The notes beneath the pieces are model-generated. The model worked only from the letters and a program-made list of their open reading frames with translations. It did not search any database and had not been told where the DNA came from. From positions 5,739,501 through 5,803,500 of the forward strand of contig NZ_JAUSYQ010000002.1 of NCBI RefSeq assembly GCF_030816965.1: a stretch of 64,000 bases of DNA, written 5' to 3'. Below, piece after piece: positions 53,178-61,030 of this stretch. The stretch comes from Streptomyces canus (GTDB lineage: Bacteria > Actinomycetota > Actinomycetes > Streptomycetales > Streptomycetaceae). Each line of letters begins with the position of its first letter. Positions within the stretch are counted from its first letter, which is position 1. The position numbers and the translations under genes are program-made.

Positions 53178-53414
53178 TCAGATCCGCACGCCGCGCGCGC
53201 GGATCCGCGCCACGGCCGCCTCGACGCCGATCGAGTCGACGGTCTTGATGCCCTTCGTGCTCAGCCGCAGCCGCACATGCCGCCCCTCGCTGGGCAGCCA
53301 GTAGCGCTTGGACTGGATGTTGGGGTCGAAGCGGCGCGAAGTGCGTCGGTGGGAGTGGGAGATGCGGTTGCCGAAGCCCGGCTGGGCCCCGGTCAGCATG
53401 CAGTGGGCGGACAC
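53178..53414 (-). CDS. rpmB: Ribosomal protein L28, zinc-free paralogue
   Basis: 78 aa from GTG 53414 (GAGAGG upstream). '[21 protein letters not shown]', '[20 protein letters not shown]' and '[18 protein letters not shown]' are typical L28. The usual CxxC pairs are missing; only one Cys occurs. It is transcribed divergently from rpmG across the Zur-like box. Confidence 0.95.
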   Translation of the reverse strand: MSAHCMLTGAQPGFGNRISHSHRRTSRRFDPNIQSKRYWLPSEGRHVRLRLSTKGIKTVDSIGVEAAVARIRARGVRI

Positions 53415-53448
53415 GGGTGATGCACCTCTCTCGGAGCGGGCGTGTAAA

Positions 53449-53463
53449 TGGAATTCATTTTCA
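53449..53463. promoter_or_regulatory. Zur-box-like operator between rpmB and rpmG
   Basis: The 15-bp site, read on the minus strand as TGAAAATGAATTCCA, differs from the Streptomyces-type Zur consensus TGaaAATgATTttCA at two positions. It is centred 42 bases from the rpmB start and 21 bases from the rpmG start, in the only AT-rich stretch of the area. It would repress both arms when zinc is sufficient. Confidence 0.85.
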
Positions 53464-53476
53464 GTAAGATAGCAGC

Positions 53477-53641
53477 ATGGCACGCACCGAACTCCGCCCG
53501 GTCATCAGGCTCCGGTCCACCGCCGGGACCGGCTTCACCTATGTGACCCGCAAGAACCGCCGCAACGACCCGGACCGTATGACCCTGCGGAAGTACGACC
53601 CGGTCGCCGGCCGTCACGTCGACTTCCGAGAGGAGCGCTGA
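53477..53641 (+). CDS. rpmG: Ribosomal protein L33, zinc-free paralogue
   Basis: 54 aa from ATG 53477. '[19 protein letters not shown]' then '[20 protein letters not shown]' is typical L33, without the CxxC pairs of the zinc form. It is the first gene of the plus-strand zinc-starvation operon, five bases ahead of rpmE2. The ribosome site is weak, so the message may be short-leadered. Confidence 0.95.
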   Translation: MARTELRPVIRLRSTAGTGFTYVTRKNRRNDPDRMTLRKYDPVAGRHVDFREER

Positions 53642-53646
53642 TCCTC

Positions 53647-53895
53647 GTGCGCCAGGGAATCCACCCCGCCTACGGCCCCGTCGTCTTCCGCGACCGTGCC
53701 GCGAACTACGCCTTCCTGACCCGCTCGACGATGACGAGCGAGAAGACGGTCGAGTGGGAGGACGGCACCACCTACCCGGTCGTCGACGTCGAGATCTCGA
53801 ACGTCAGCCACCCCTTCTACACCGGCACGGCCCGCGTCCTGGACACCGCCGGCCGCGTGGAGCGCTTCGAGCGCCGGTACGGAAAGAAGGGCTGA
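53647..53895 (+). CDS. rpmE2: Ribosomal protein L31 type B (zinc-free)
   Basis: 82 aa from GTG 53647. '[20 protein letters not shown]', '[18 protein letters not shown]' and '[19 protein letters not shown]' are diagnostic of type B L31, which lacks the zinc-binding Cys residues. The stop overlaps the COG0523 start by one base (TGATG). In zinc shortage it displaces the zinc form, releasing zinc from ribosomes. Confidence 0.95.
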   Translation: MRQGIHPAYGPVVFRDRAANYAFLTRSTMTSEKTVEWEDGTTYPVVDVEISNVSHPFYTGTARVLDTAGRVERFERRYGKKG

Positions 53896-55076
53896 TGCTC
53901 TCCGTCGTGATCGTCGGCGGGCTGCACGCCGACGCCCGCAAGGCGGCCGTCGGACAGCTGCTCGCCGACGTGCCGGGCAGTGTCGTCCTCCACCACGACC
54001 TGGCGACGGCCGCGGCCGGCACCGTCGTACGGACGATCCGCGACGCCACCGGCATCCTGTCCGCCGGCGAGACACCGCTGGTCAACGACTGTGCGTGCTG
54101 CGCGCTCCGGGAGGACCTGGTTCCGGAGCTGCGCCGCCTGGACGCGGCCGGGACGCTCCGCCTCGCGGTTGTCGAGCTGTGGGACTCCGTCGAGCCCAAG
54201 GCGATGGCCGAGGTGGTCGCGGCCGGTGGTCTCACGGTCACCGGTGTGATCACCGCGGTCGACCCGGCACTCGTCCTGCCCTGCCTCGGCAACGGCGACG
54301 ACCTCGCCGAGCGCGGTCTCGCCGCCGCGGCCACCGATCAGCGCACGGTCGCCGACACCTTCGCCCGCCAGCTGGAGTACGCCCCCGTCCTCGCCGTCCT
54401 CGACTCCCCGGAGGCCGACGAGGAGGACCGTGAGCTGCTCGCCCAGCTCCATCCGACGGCCCGCCAGGTCCCGATCGGAAGCGGCCGCCGGACGGACCCG
54501 GCGGTCGGCACCCGCCCTCCCGTACGGCACTCCGCGCACTCTCCGCTGGTCCGGGCCGCCCTCGCCGGATTCGACGTGGAGTCCGCCGCTGCGGCCCAGC
54601 ACCCGGCCTGCGCCCTGCTGCCCGCCGAGGCCGACGCGCACGGTGTGTCCACGCTCGTCTGGCACCGTCGTCGGCCCTTCCACCCGGAGCGGCTGTACGA
54701 GGCGCTGGAGGACATCACCTGCGCGGCGGCCCGCAGCCGGGGCCGGTTCTGGCTCGCCGACAAGCCGGACGTGCTGCTGCACTGGGACGCGGCCGGCGGT
54801 GCCCTGTGCGTGGAGAGCGCCGGTCCCTGGCTGGCCTCGCTCCCGGACGCGGCGTGGGACATGGTCCCGCCGGTACGCCGGGCGGCAGCGGCGATGGACT
54901 GGCACCCCGAGCACGGCGACTGCTGCCAGCACCTCGTCTTCACCTCGCCCGGCCTTGACCGCGACGGCCTCGAACGGCTCCTGGAGTCCTGCCTGCTGAC
55001 CGACGCCGAGTATTCCGCGGGGCGCGACGCCTGGAAACGACTCCCGCCCGCCTTCGACACCCTCCTGGAGGTCTGA
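53895..55076 (+). CDS. COG0523 (CobW/ZNG-like) metal-chaperone homologue lacking a normal P-loop
   Basis: 393 aa from ATG 53895. COG0523 features: the metal motif as '[20 protein letters not shown]', '[19 protein letters not shown]', '[26 protein letters not shown]' (in parts), and a CobW C-terminal domain ('[17 protein letters not shown]', '[25 protein letters not shown]'). The N-terminal strand reads '[20 protein letters not shown]' where family members have GxxGAGKTT, so Gly-Lys-Thr/Ser is missing and GTP binding is doubtful. It is coupled to both flanking ribosomal genes and is the expected zinc-trafficking partner of the Zur island. Confidence 0.87.
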   Translation: MLSVVIVGGLHADARKAAVGQLLADVPGSVVLHHDLATAAAGTVVRTIRDATGILSAGETPLVNDCACCALREDLVPELRRLDAAGTLRLAVVELWDSVEPKAMAEVVAAGGLTVTGVITAVDPALVLPCLGNGDDLAERGLAAAATDQRTVADTFARQLEYAPVLAVLDSPEADEEDRELLAQLHPTARQVPIGSGRRTDPAVGTRPPVRHSAHSPLVRAALAGFDVESAAAAQHPACALLPAEADAHGVSTLVWHRRRPFHPERLYEALEDITCAAARSRGRFWLADKPDVLLHWDAAGGALCVESAGPWLASLPDAAWDMVPPVRRAAAAMDWHPEHGDCCQHLVFTSPGLDRDGLERLLESCLLTDAEYSAGRDAWKRLPPAFDTLLEV

Positions 55077-55309
55077 TGCCTCGCAACCCCGACCGCAGGC
55101 CCGTCAAGAACCGGCCCAACCCGCTGGACGCGGCCAAGGTCACCTCCATCGACTACAAGGACACCGACCTGCTGCGGAAGTTCATCTCCGACCGGGGCAA
55201 GATCCGCAGCCGCCGCGTCACCCGCGTGTCGGCCCAGCAGCAGCGACTGCTCGTCCGTGCGATCAAGAACGCCCGCGAGATGGCACTGCTGCCCTACTCC
55301 AGCAGCTGA
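55076..55309 (+). CDS. rpsR: Ribosomal protein S18, alternative paralogue
   Basis: 77 aa from ATG 55076, overlapping the COG0523 stop (TGATG). '[32 protein letters not shown]' (in parts) and '[21 protein letters not shown]' are standard S18. It has no Cys residues and closes the plus-strand zinc-starvation operon. Confidence 0.95.
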   Translation: MPRNPDRRPVKNRPNPLDAAKVTSIDYKDTDLLRKFISDRGKIRSRRVTRVSAQQQRLLVRAIKNAREMALLPYSSS

Positions 55310-55315
55310 GGCCCT

Positions 55316-55364
55316 ATAGGTAGGCCTTTCCCTACGGTTGACTCGTAGGGAAAGGCCTACCTAT
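55316..55364. promoter_or_regulatory. Perfect 20-bp inverted repeat: terminator of rpsR and/or ArsR operator
   Basis: Arms 55316-55335 and 55345-55364 pair perfectly around a nine-base loop. The loop holds TTGACT (-35, 55338-55343), and TATTCT (55362-55367) follows at an 18-bp spacing, which places the start point at or next to the ATG at 55375. The element can end the rpsR transcript and is also ideally placed as an operator for the ArsR protein encoded 380 bp downstream. Confidence 0.8.
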
Positions 55365-55374
55365 TCTCCTCGGT

Positions 55375-55746
55375 ATGACCATCACCCACGCCTCCTTCGT
55401 CACTCTCCCCGTCACCGACCAGGACCGCGCCCTGCGCTTCTACACCGATGTCCTCGGTCTGACCGTCACCGCCGACCGGGACCTGCCCCAGGGGCGCTGG
55501 CTCCAGGTCGCCCCCGAGGGTGCGCAGACCGTCTTCACGCTCTCCGGTCCGGGCATGGGCGGCTTCGAGCCCGGCTCGGCGCGGGGGATCATGTTGGTCA
55601 CGACCGACGTCGACGCGGACTGTGCGCGGCTCACGGAGGCCGGGACCCCTGTGCAGGGACCCGACGAGTTCCCGTGGGGCCGCATGGCCTCCTTCACGGA
55701 CCCCGACGGCAACGGTCTGACGCTGCTGACGGAGGCACACCAGTAG
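55375..55746 (+). CDS. VOC-family (glyoxalase/bleomycin-resistance-like) protein
   Basis: 123 aa from ATG 55375, probably leaderless because the -10 box lies seven bases upstream and no ribosome site is present. A single VOC unit: 'HASFVTLPVTDQDRALRFYTDVLGL', 'GIMLVTTDVDADCARLTEAG', 'MASFTDPDGNGLTLL'. The first gene of a three-gene operon with an ArsR regulator and an SRPBCC protein. It may bind, or modify, a hydrophobic or toxic small molecule. Confidence 0.9.
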   Translation: MTITHASFVTLPVTDQDRALRFYTDVLGLTVTADRDLPQGRWLQVAPEGAQTVFTLSGPGMGGFEPGSARGIMLVTTDVDADCARLTEAGTPVQGPDEFPWGRMASFTDPDGNGLTLLTEAHQ

Positions 55747-55756
55747 GAAGGCCGGC

Positions 55757-56125
55757 ATGACCGCATCCGGGGCCGTCGAGGCCGGGACCACCGAGGCCGA
55801 CGCCGACCGCGTCTTCGCCGCGCTCGCGAGCGCCGTGCGCCGCGAGGTGCTGCGGCTGCTGCGGGACGGGGGACCGCAGCCCGTCCAGGCCCTGGCCGAC
55901 CACTTCGACATGCGGCGCCCGAGCCTGTCCGAGCATCTGCGGGTGCTGCGGGAGGCGGGCCTCGTCTCCGAGCAGCGCTCCGGCCGGCAGCGCATCTACC
56001 GGCTGGAGGCGGCCCCGCTCGCCGAGGTGCAGGACTGGCTCCATCCGTACGAGCAGTTCTGGCGCGGACGGCTGAAGGACCTGGGCGCGCTGCTGGACCG
56101 TATGCCCGACGATGACGTGACATGA
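55757..56125 (+). CDS. ArsR-family transcriptional repressor
   Basis: 122 aa from ATG 55757 (AGGAAGG upstream). Winged HTH: 'RVFAALASAVRREVLRLLRDG', 'VQALADHFDMRRPSLSEHLRVLREAG', 'QRIYRLEAAPLAEVQDWL'. No Cys pair for metal sensing, so it belongs to the SRPBCC-linked ArsR group rather than the metal sensors. The gene overlaps the SRPBCC gene (ATGA). It probably represses this operon through the 20-bp repeat at 55316. Confidence 0.92.
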   Translation: MTASGAVEAGTTEADADRVFAALASAVRREVLRLLRDGGPQPVQALADHFDMRRPSLSEHLRVLREAGLVSEQRSGRQRIYRLEAAPLAEVQDWLHPYEQFWRGRLKDLGALLDRMPDDDVT

Positions 56126-56583
56126 GCAACGCACCCGACGACGACCTCACGGTCATCCGCGTCGACCACTTCTTCCCGCACCCGCCGGCCAAGGTCTGGC
56201 GCGCCCTCACCGAGCCCGACCTGCTCGTGCAGTGGCAGATGCAGGGGGCGGAGGCGTTCCGGCTCGAGGTGGGACACCGGTACACCCTGACCTCCGTCCC
56301 GAGGCCCAACTCGAACTTCTCCGGCACCGTCGACGTGGAGGTTCTCGCGTTCGAGCCGCAGCGGATGCTGAGCCTCCGGTGGACCGACGCCGATCCGGCC
56401 AACTCCGCGGACTGGACCGTCACATGGAAGGTGGAACAGGAAGGGCGCGGAACGCGTCTCTTTCTAGTGCACGAGGGTTTCGATCCCGACGACCCCGCTC
56501 AGCTGATGGCCCGGACGATCATGGACGGGGGCTGGCGGACGCATGTGATGCGGGCTCTGGGGCACACGATGGAACGTATCTAG
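56122..56583 (+). CDS. SRPBCC/AHSA1-family protein
   Basis: 153 aa from ATG 56122. 'IRVDHFFPHPPAKVWRALTEPDLLVQWQM' (in parts), 'VDVEVLAFEPQRMLSLRW' and 'GTRLFLVHEGFD' are typical of the AHSA1 START-like fold, which forms a ligand cavity. ArsR-AHSA1 gene pairs are common in actinobacteria, often beside VOC genes. The ligand is unknown. Confidence 0.9.
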   Translation: MSNAPDDDLTVIRVDHFFPHPPAKVWRALTEPDLLVQWQMQGAEAFRLEVGHRYTLTSVPRPNSNFSGTVDVEVLAFEPQRMLSLRWTDADPANSADWTVTWKVEQEGRGTRLFLVHEGFDPDDPAQLMARTIMDGGWRTHVMRALGHTMERI

Positions 56584-56625
56584 CGCCCCACGCGTCACAT
56601 CTGTAACCGCAGGAACACCCCTCGT

Positions 56626-56656
56626 GCACGTGCATCTGCTCATGCATCTGCACGTG
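56626..56656. promoter_or_regulatory. Repeated GCATCTGC/CACGTG element before the DUF397 gene
   Basis: GCACGTGCATCTGC at 56626-56639 is followed by GCATCTGCACGTG ending at 56656. The first 14 bases recur exactly, inverted, at 57674-57687 before the HATPase and XRE genes. Probable binding site of the XRE regulator. Confidence 0.65.
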
Positions 56657-56731
56657 AACAGAGCTATGATCCGGACCAGTTGACCGCTGCATCACTGGCC
56701 ACAAGGCCACCGCACCACCGGGGAGCGACCT

Positions 56732-56974
56732 GTGGACCTCGACGTGTACAACGGCATGACGGCCACGGCTCTGCGTGGGGTGGCCTGGCAGAAGAGCCGG
56801 CACAGCAACTCGCAGGGTTCCTGCGTGGAGTTCGCGCGCCTGCCCGACGGGGGAGTTGCGGTTCGCAACTCCCGTTTCCCGGACGGCCCCGCGCTCGTCT
56901 ACACGCGCGCGGAGATCGAGGCGATGCTCCTCGGTATCAAGGACGGCGAGTTCGACCACCTGATAGCGGGTTGA
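56732..56974 (+). CDS. DUF397-domain small regulator partner
   Basis: 80 aa from GTG 56732 (GGGGAG upstream). 'VAWQKSRHSNSQGSCVEFARLPDGGVAVRNSRFPDGPAL' (in parts) is the DUF397 signature. DUF397 proteins pair with XRE-DUF5753 proteins in Streptomyces and in some cases act as an antitoxin-like or modulatory partner (family knowledge). Its partner gene is at 57896. Confidence 0.92.
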   Translation: MDLDVYNGMTATALRGVAWQKSRHSNSQGSCVEFARLPDGGVAVRNSRFPDGPALVYTRAEIEAMLLGIKDGEFDHLIAG

Positions 56975-57065
56975 GCCCCGGTCACCTGCGGGTGACCGGG
57001 GGTAACCACTCCAGCGCACGGTGTAACGCGCGTAGAACCGTGGCGTCGTAAAAGGCCGCGATGTA

Positions 57066-57587
57066 TCACTCGGTGGAGGCCGCGGCCGGACCGGCGTGCG
57101 GCTGGAGCCGGAACAGCGCCCAGACCAGCTTGCCGCCCAGCGTCCCCGCCATCGGATGCCAGCCCCAGCTGTCGCTGAAGGAGTCGACGAGGAACAGCCC
57201 GCGCCCGGACTCCGCCGAGAAGTCGTCGGAATCACCCGCGACCGGACTGTCCTGGCTGGGGTCGCGCACCGCGCACACCAGTCGCTCGGTCCACCGCATC
57301 AGGTGCAGCCGCACAGGCGGATTCTGCTCCTCGGTGTGCACACCGGTCACCGGCACCGCGTGCCGCAGCGCGTTGGTGACCAGCTCGGAGACCACGAGAC
57401 AGATGTCGTCGAAGTGGTCGCTCAGCTCCCAGTGCTCGAGCGTTCTGCGGGTGAACCGCCGTGCGTCGCCCACCGCTTCGTAGCGGGCGGGCAGCGAACA
57501 GGAGGCGGCGTCGGACACGGCCGCAGGATCCAGCGGCGGAAGGCCCTGCCTTAACGGCTCGAGCATGGTCGATCCATTCATCCCCAT
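57066..57587 (-). CDS. HATPase (anti-sigma/RsbW-like) regulatory ATP-binding protein
   Basis: 173 aa from ATG 57587 (GGGAG nine bases upstream; ATG 57581 also possible). ATP-site boxes: N box 'CLVVSELVTNALRHAVPV', G1-like 'VCAVRDPSQ' and G2 'ESGRGLFLVDSFSDSWGW'. Such proteins act as serine kinases or anti-sigma factors. With DUF397 and XRE-DUF5753 neighbours it completes the abaA/whiJ-like trio that is repeated in Streptomyces genomes and linked to development. Confidence 0.92.
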   Translation of the reverse strand: MGMNGSTMLEPLRQGLPPLDPAAVSDAASCSLPARYEAVGDARRFTRRTLEHWELSDHFDDICLVVSELVTNALRHAVPVTGVHTEEQNPPVRLHLMRWTERLVCAVRDPSQDSPVAGDSDDFSAESGRGLFLVDSFSDSWGWHPMAGTLGGKLVWALFRLQPHAGPAAASTE

Positions 57588-57660
57588 GCGAGGCACTCCC
57601 GGGAACTCGCGGTCGTTGCGATGCAGCGGTTGCGCGGGACCATGGTTTCGGATGAGCGAT

Positions 57661-57692
57661 GCAGATGCAAGGTGCAGATGCACGTGCAGCTG
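57661..57692. promoter_or_regulatory. GCAGATGC repeat cluster between HATPase and XRE genes
   Basis: GCAGATGC occurs at 57661-57668 and again within GCAGATGCACGTGC at 57674-57687. The 14-mer is the exact reverse complement of the element at 56626-56639. It lies 74 bases upstream of the HATPase start and about 209 bases before the XRE start. The rest of the 308-bp gap (57588-57895) holds a T/C-rich stretch (about 57728-57790) and no gene. Confidence 0.65.
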
Positions 57693-57895
57693 ACCGAATT
57701 GGACCCACCCGTACCGCTTGTTGGCCATTTTTTCCGCCATCTTCTCCACTACTTCTTGTCTCTTCCTCCTCTCTACCTGTCTCGGCCCTGTGCAGAATCT
57801 TTGGCTTCTTTCCATATCTGTAATCGGACGAGTACTGCTCGGAGTGTTTTAGTGGCAGACTTCGGCCCCTGAAGACGTTGGGGAGGCTGGCGAAC

Positions 57896-58756
57896 GTGAG
57901 CGCGGGAGAGCCCGGATCGGTGGTGCGGCGGATGCTGCTCGGCTCGCAACTCAGGCGACTGCGGGAAGCGCGGGGCATCACGCGCGAGGCGGCGGGCTAC
58001 TCGATCCGCGCGTCCGAGTCGAAGATCAGCCGGATGGAGTTGGGCCGGGTGAGCTTCAAGACGCGTGACGTGGAGGACCTGCTGACGCTCTACGGCATCA
58101 CGGACGAGCAGGAGCGGAAATCGCTCCTGTCTCTCGCCCGCGAGGCCAACGTCGCGGGCTGGTGGCACAGTTACTCCGACGTCCTGCCGAGCTGGTTCCC
58201 CACCTATGTGGGTCTGGAGGGCGCCGCCTCCCTCATCCGCGCCTACGAGGTCCAGTTCATCCACGGCCTGTTGCAGACCGAGGCGTATGCACGTGCAGTG
58301 GTGCGGCGCGGTATGAAGGGCGCGAGCGAGGCGGACGTCGAGAAGCGTGTGGCGCTGCGCCTGGAGCGGCAGAAGTACCTGGCCGACGACGGCGGTCCCG
58401 AGTTCCATGTGGTACTCGACGAGGCGTCGCTGCGCCGGCCGTACGGCGACCGCGAGGTGATGCGCGGACAGCTCCAGCACCTCATCGAGCTCTCCGAACG
58501 CCCCAACATACGGCTGCAGATCATGCCGTTCGGCTTCGGCGGCCACTCCGGTGAGAGCGGCGCCTTCACGATCCTCAGCTTCACGGAGTCCGATCTGACG
58601 GACGTCGTCTACCTGGAGCAGCTCACCAGCGCGCTTTACCTGGACAAGCGCGAGGACGTCGCGCAGTACGAGAAGGCGCTGAAGGAACTCCAGCAGGACA
58701 GCCCGGGCCCGGACGAGAGCCGGGATCTGCTGCGCGGTCTCCTCCAACTCTCCTGA
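57896..58756 (+). CDS. XRE-family regulator with DUF5753 domain (WhiJ/BldB-circuit type)
   Basis: 286 aa from GTG 57896, nine bases behind GGGGAGG; a TTG at 57878 is in frame. N-terminal HTH 'LGSQLRRLREARGITREAAG', 'ASESKISRMELGRVSFKTRDVEDLL' (in parts). The C-terminal DUF5753 domain has 'VGLEGAASLIRAYEVQFIHGLLQTEAYARAV' (in parts), 'VVLDEASLRRPYGDREVM' and 'IMPFGFGGHSGESGAF'. Such proteins repress targets and are modulated by DUF397 partners. It probably binds the shared 14-bp element. Confidence 0.93.
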   Translation: MSAGEPGSVVRRMLLGSQLRRLREARGITREAAGYSIRASESKISRMELGRVSFKTRDVEDLLTLYGITDEQERKSLLSLAREANVAGWWHSYSDVLPSWFPTYVGLEGAASLIRAYEVQFIHGLLQTEAYARAVVRRGMKGASEADVEKRVALRLERQKYLADDGGPEFHVVLDEASLRRPYGDREVMRGQLQHLIELSERPNIRLQIMPFGFGGHSGESGAFTILSFTESDLTDVVYLEQLTSALYLDKREDVAQYEKALKELQQDSPGPDESRDLLRGLLQLS

Positions 58757-58897
58757 GCGCGCAGGATCTCCGCCAACACTCCTAGGGTTCTCCCCAGAAG
58801 ATTGCTCAGCGTGCCCAACTGGCGTGCTGCGCCAGTACGATGACGTGTGATCAGACCGTGACGTTGATCGTGTGTCTGCTAGTGATTTGGGGATCAC

Positions 58898-60358
58898 ATG
58901 TCGTCGTACTTCACCGACCTGGCCCAGCAGTACATCGACGGTGAGTGGCGCCCGGGTACGGGCTCCTGGGACATCATCGACTTCAACCCGTACGACGACG
59001 AGAAGCTGGCATCGATCACGATAGCCACGGTCGACGAGGTCGACGAGGCGTACCAGGCCGCCGCCCGCGCACAGAAGAAGTGGGCCGAGACCAACCCCTA
59101 CGCCCGCCGTGCGGTGTTCGAGAGGGCGCTCCGGCTGATCGAGGAGCGTGAGGGGGAGATCGCCGAGGCGATCATCGCGGAGCTCGGCGGCACCCGCCTG
59201 AAGGCCGGCTTCGAACTCCACCTCGCCAAGGAGTTCCTGCGCGAGGCGATCAATCTCTCGCTGCGTCCCGAGGGCAGGATCATCCCCTCGCCGGTGGACG
59301 GCAAGGAGAACCGCGTCTACCGCGTGCCGGTCGGCGTGGTGGGTGTGATCAGCCCCTTCAACTTCCCCTTCCTGCTGTCGATCAAGTCGGTCGCCCCCGC
59401 GCTCGCGCTCGGCAACGCCGTCGTCCTCAAGCCGCACCAGAACACGCCGATCGTCGGCGGCTCCCTGGTCGCGAAGATCTTCGAGGATGCGGGGCTGCCC
59501 GCCGGTCTGCTCAACGTCGTCATCACCGACATCGCCGAGATCGGCGACGCCTTCCTCGAGCACCCGATCCCGAAGGTCATCTCCTTCACCGGCTCCGACA
59601 AGGTCGGCCGCCACGTGGCCACCGTCTGCGCCCAGCACTTCAAGCGCTCGGTCCTCGAACTGGGCGGCAACAGCGCCCTCGTGGTCCTCGACGACGCCGA
59701 CCTCGACTACGCGGTCGACGCCGCCGTCTTCAGCCGCTACGTCCACCAGGGCCAGGTCTGCATGGCCGCCAACCGCGTCCTCGTGGACCGGTCGGTCGCC
59801 GAGGAGTTCACCGAGAAGTTCGTCGCCAAGGTGCGGACGCTGAAGGCCGGCGACCCGCGCGACCCCGAGACGGTCATCGGCCCGGTCATCAACTCCTCGC
59901 AGGCGGACGCCATCTCGGGTGCCGTCGAGCAGGCGCTCGCCGACGGCGCGACGGCCCTGGTGCGCGGCACCAGGACGGACAACCTGGTCGAGCCCTCCGT
60001 CCTGACGGACCTGCCCGCGAACTCGCCCCTCCTCAAGCAGGAGCTCTTCGGTCCGGTCGCCCTCCTCGTCACCTTCGACGGCGAGGAGGAGGCCGTCCGT
60101 CTGGTCAACGACACCCCGTACGGCCTCAGCGGCGCCGTCCACACCGCGAACATCGAGCGCGGTGTCGCCTTCGCCAAGCAGATCGACACCGGCATGTTCC
60201 ACGTCAACGACGGCACCGTCCACGACGAGCCGATCGTCCCCTTCGGCGGCGAGAAGCAGTCCGGCATCGGCCGCCTGAACGGCGACACCATGCTGGACTC
60301 CTTCACCACCACCAAGTGGATCTCGGTCCAGCACGGCCGGAGCGGCTTCCCGTTCTGA
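58898..60358 (+). CDS. Aldehyde dehydrogenase (vanillin/benzaldehyde-type)
   Basis: 486 aa from ATG 58898. NAD-binding and catalytic motifs: 'GVISPFNFPFLLSIKSVAPAL' (in parts), 'SFTGSDKVGR', catalytic Glu in 'VLELGGNSALVVLDDAD', catalytic Cys in 'HQGQVCMAANR', and 'PVALLVTFDGEEEAVRLVNDT' (in parts). It oxidises aldehydes, probably aromatic, to acids with NAD(P)+. It stands alone and is followed by a strong terminator. Confidence 0.92.
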   Translation: MSSYFTDLAQQYIDGEWRPGTGSWDIIDFNPYDDEKLASITIATVDEVDEAYQAAARAQKKWAETNPYARRAVFERALRLIEEREGEIAEAIIAELGGTRLKAGFELHLAKEFLREAINLSLRPEGRIIPSPVDGKENRVYRVPVGVVGVISPFNFPFLLSIKSVAPALALGNAVVLKPHQNTPIVGGSLVAKIFEDAGLPAGLLNVVITDIAEIGDAFLEHPIPKVISFTGSDKVGRHVATVCAQHFKRSVLELGGNSALVVLDDADLDYAVDAAVFSRYVHQGQVCMAANRVLVDRSVAEEFTEKFVAKVRTLKAGDPRDPETVIGPVINSSQADAISGAVEQALADGATALVRGTRTDNLVEPSVLTDLPANSPLLKQELFGPVALLVTFDGEEEAVRLVNDTPYGLSGAVHTANIERGVAFAKQIDTGMFHVNDGTVHDEPIVPFGGEKQSGIGRLNGDTMLDSFTTTKWISVQHGRSGFPF

Positions 60359-60384
60359 TTTCTGGCGTACGACCGCTGCCGCGC

Positions 60385-60419
60385 GGGCCTTTGAGGACCG
60401 GAACTGTCCTCAAGGGCCC
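60385..60419 (+). terminator. Hairpin terminator after the aldehyde dehydrogenase gene
   Basis: Arms 60385-60398 and 60406-60419 pair at 13 of 14 positions around a seven-base loop. Confidence 0.82.
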
Positions 60420-60475
60420 GTAGCTTCGTGGGTGTCGGGGGGAAGGCCCCCCGAGCCCGACGAAAGGCGGCGGTC

Positions 60476-61012
60476 ATGGTCACTCACGTTCCCGCGGAGG
60501 AGTACGGCGACGAGCGCGGAGCGCTCCTGTCCTTCCTGGAGGAGCAGCGCGGCGGGGTCCGGCGCGCGGTGCTCGGGCTGACGCACGAGCAGGCCGTGAG
60601 CCGGCCGAGCGTGAGCGAGCTCTCCCTGGCCGGGCTGGTCAAGCATGTCGCCGAGACCGAGCAGGGCTGGATCGCCCGCGCCAGGGCCGAGGAGCCGGCC
60701 GTGCACCGGGACCCGTCGAACTGGCACGAGTGTTTCGCCCTGGTCGACGACGAGACCGTCGAGTCGCAGCTGGCGTACTGGGAGAAGGTGGCCGCCGAGA
60801 CGGAGGCGTTCGCCCGCTCGGTGCCGAGCCTCGACGACACCTTCCCGCTCCCTGACCAGCCCTGGTTCCCGCCCGGGGGCCGGGTCTCCGTGCGCTGGGT
60901 GCTTCTGCACCTGATCCGGGAGACGGCCCGGCATGCCGGGCACGCGGACATCATCCGCGAGTCCCTCGACGGGAAGACGGCGTTCGAGCTGGTTGCGCTC
61001 GCCGGAAAGTGA
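60476..61012 (+). CDS. DinB/DUF664-family protein
   Basis: 178 aa from ATG 60476 (GAAAGG nine bases upstream). DinB four-helix fold with 'LLSFLEEQRGGVRRAVLGL', 'ELSLAGLVKHVAETEQGWIARA' (in parts) and C-terminal 'LLHLIRETARHAGHADIIRESLDG' (in parts). Three His (in 'KHVAET', 'HLIRETARHAGHAD') fit the DinB metal site. Members include mycothiol- or bacillithiol-dependent transferases; the exact role is unknown. Confidence 0.9.
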   Translation: MVTHVPAEEYGDERGALLSFLEEQRGGVRRAVLGLTHEQAVSRPSVSELSLAGLVKHVAETEQGWIARARAEEPAVHRDPSNWHECFALVDDETVESQLAYWEKVAAETEAFARSVPSLDDTFPLPDQPWFPPGGRVSVRWVLLHLIRETARHAGHADIIRESLDGKTAFELVALAGK

Positions 61013-61030
61013 CGTCCTAACCTGGACCGC

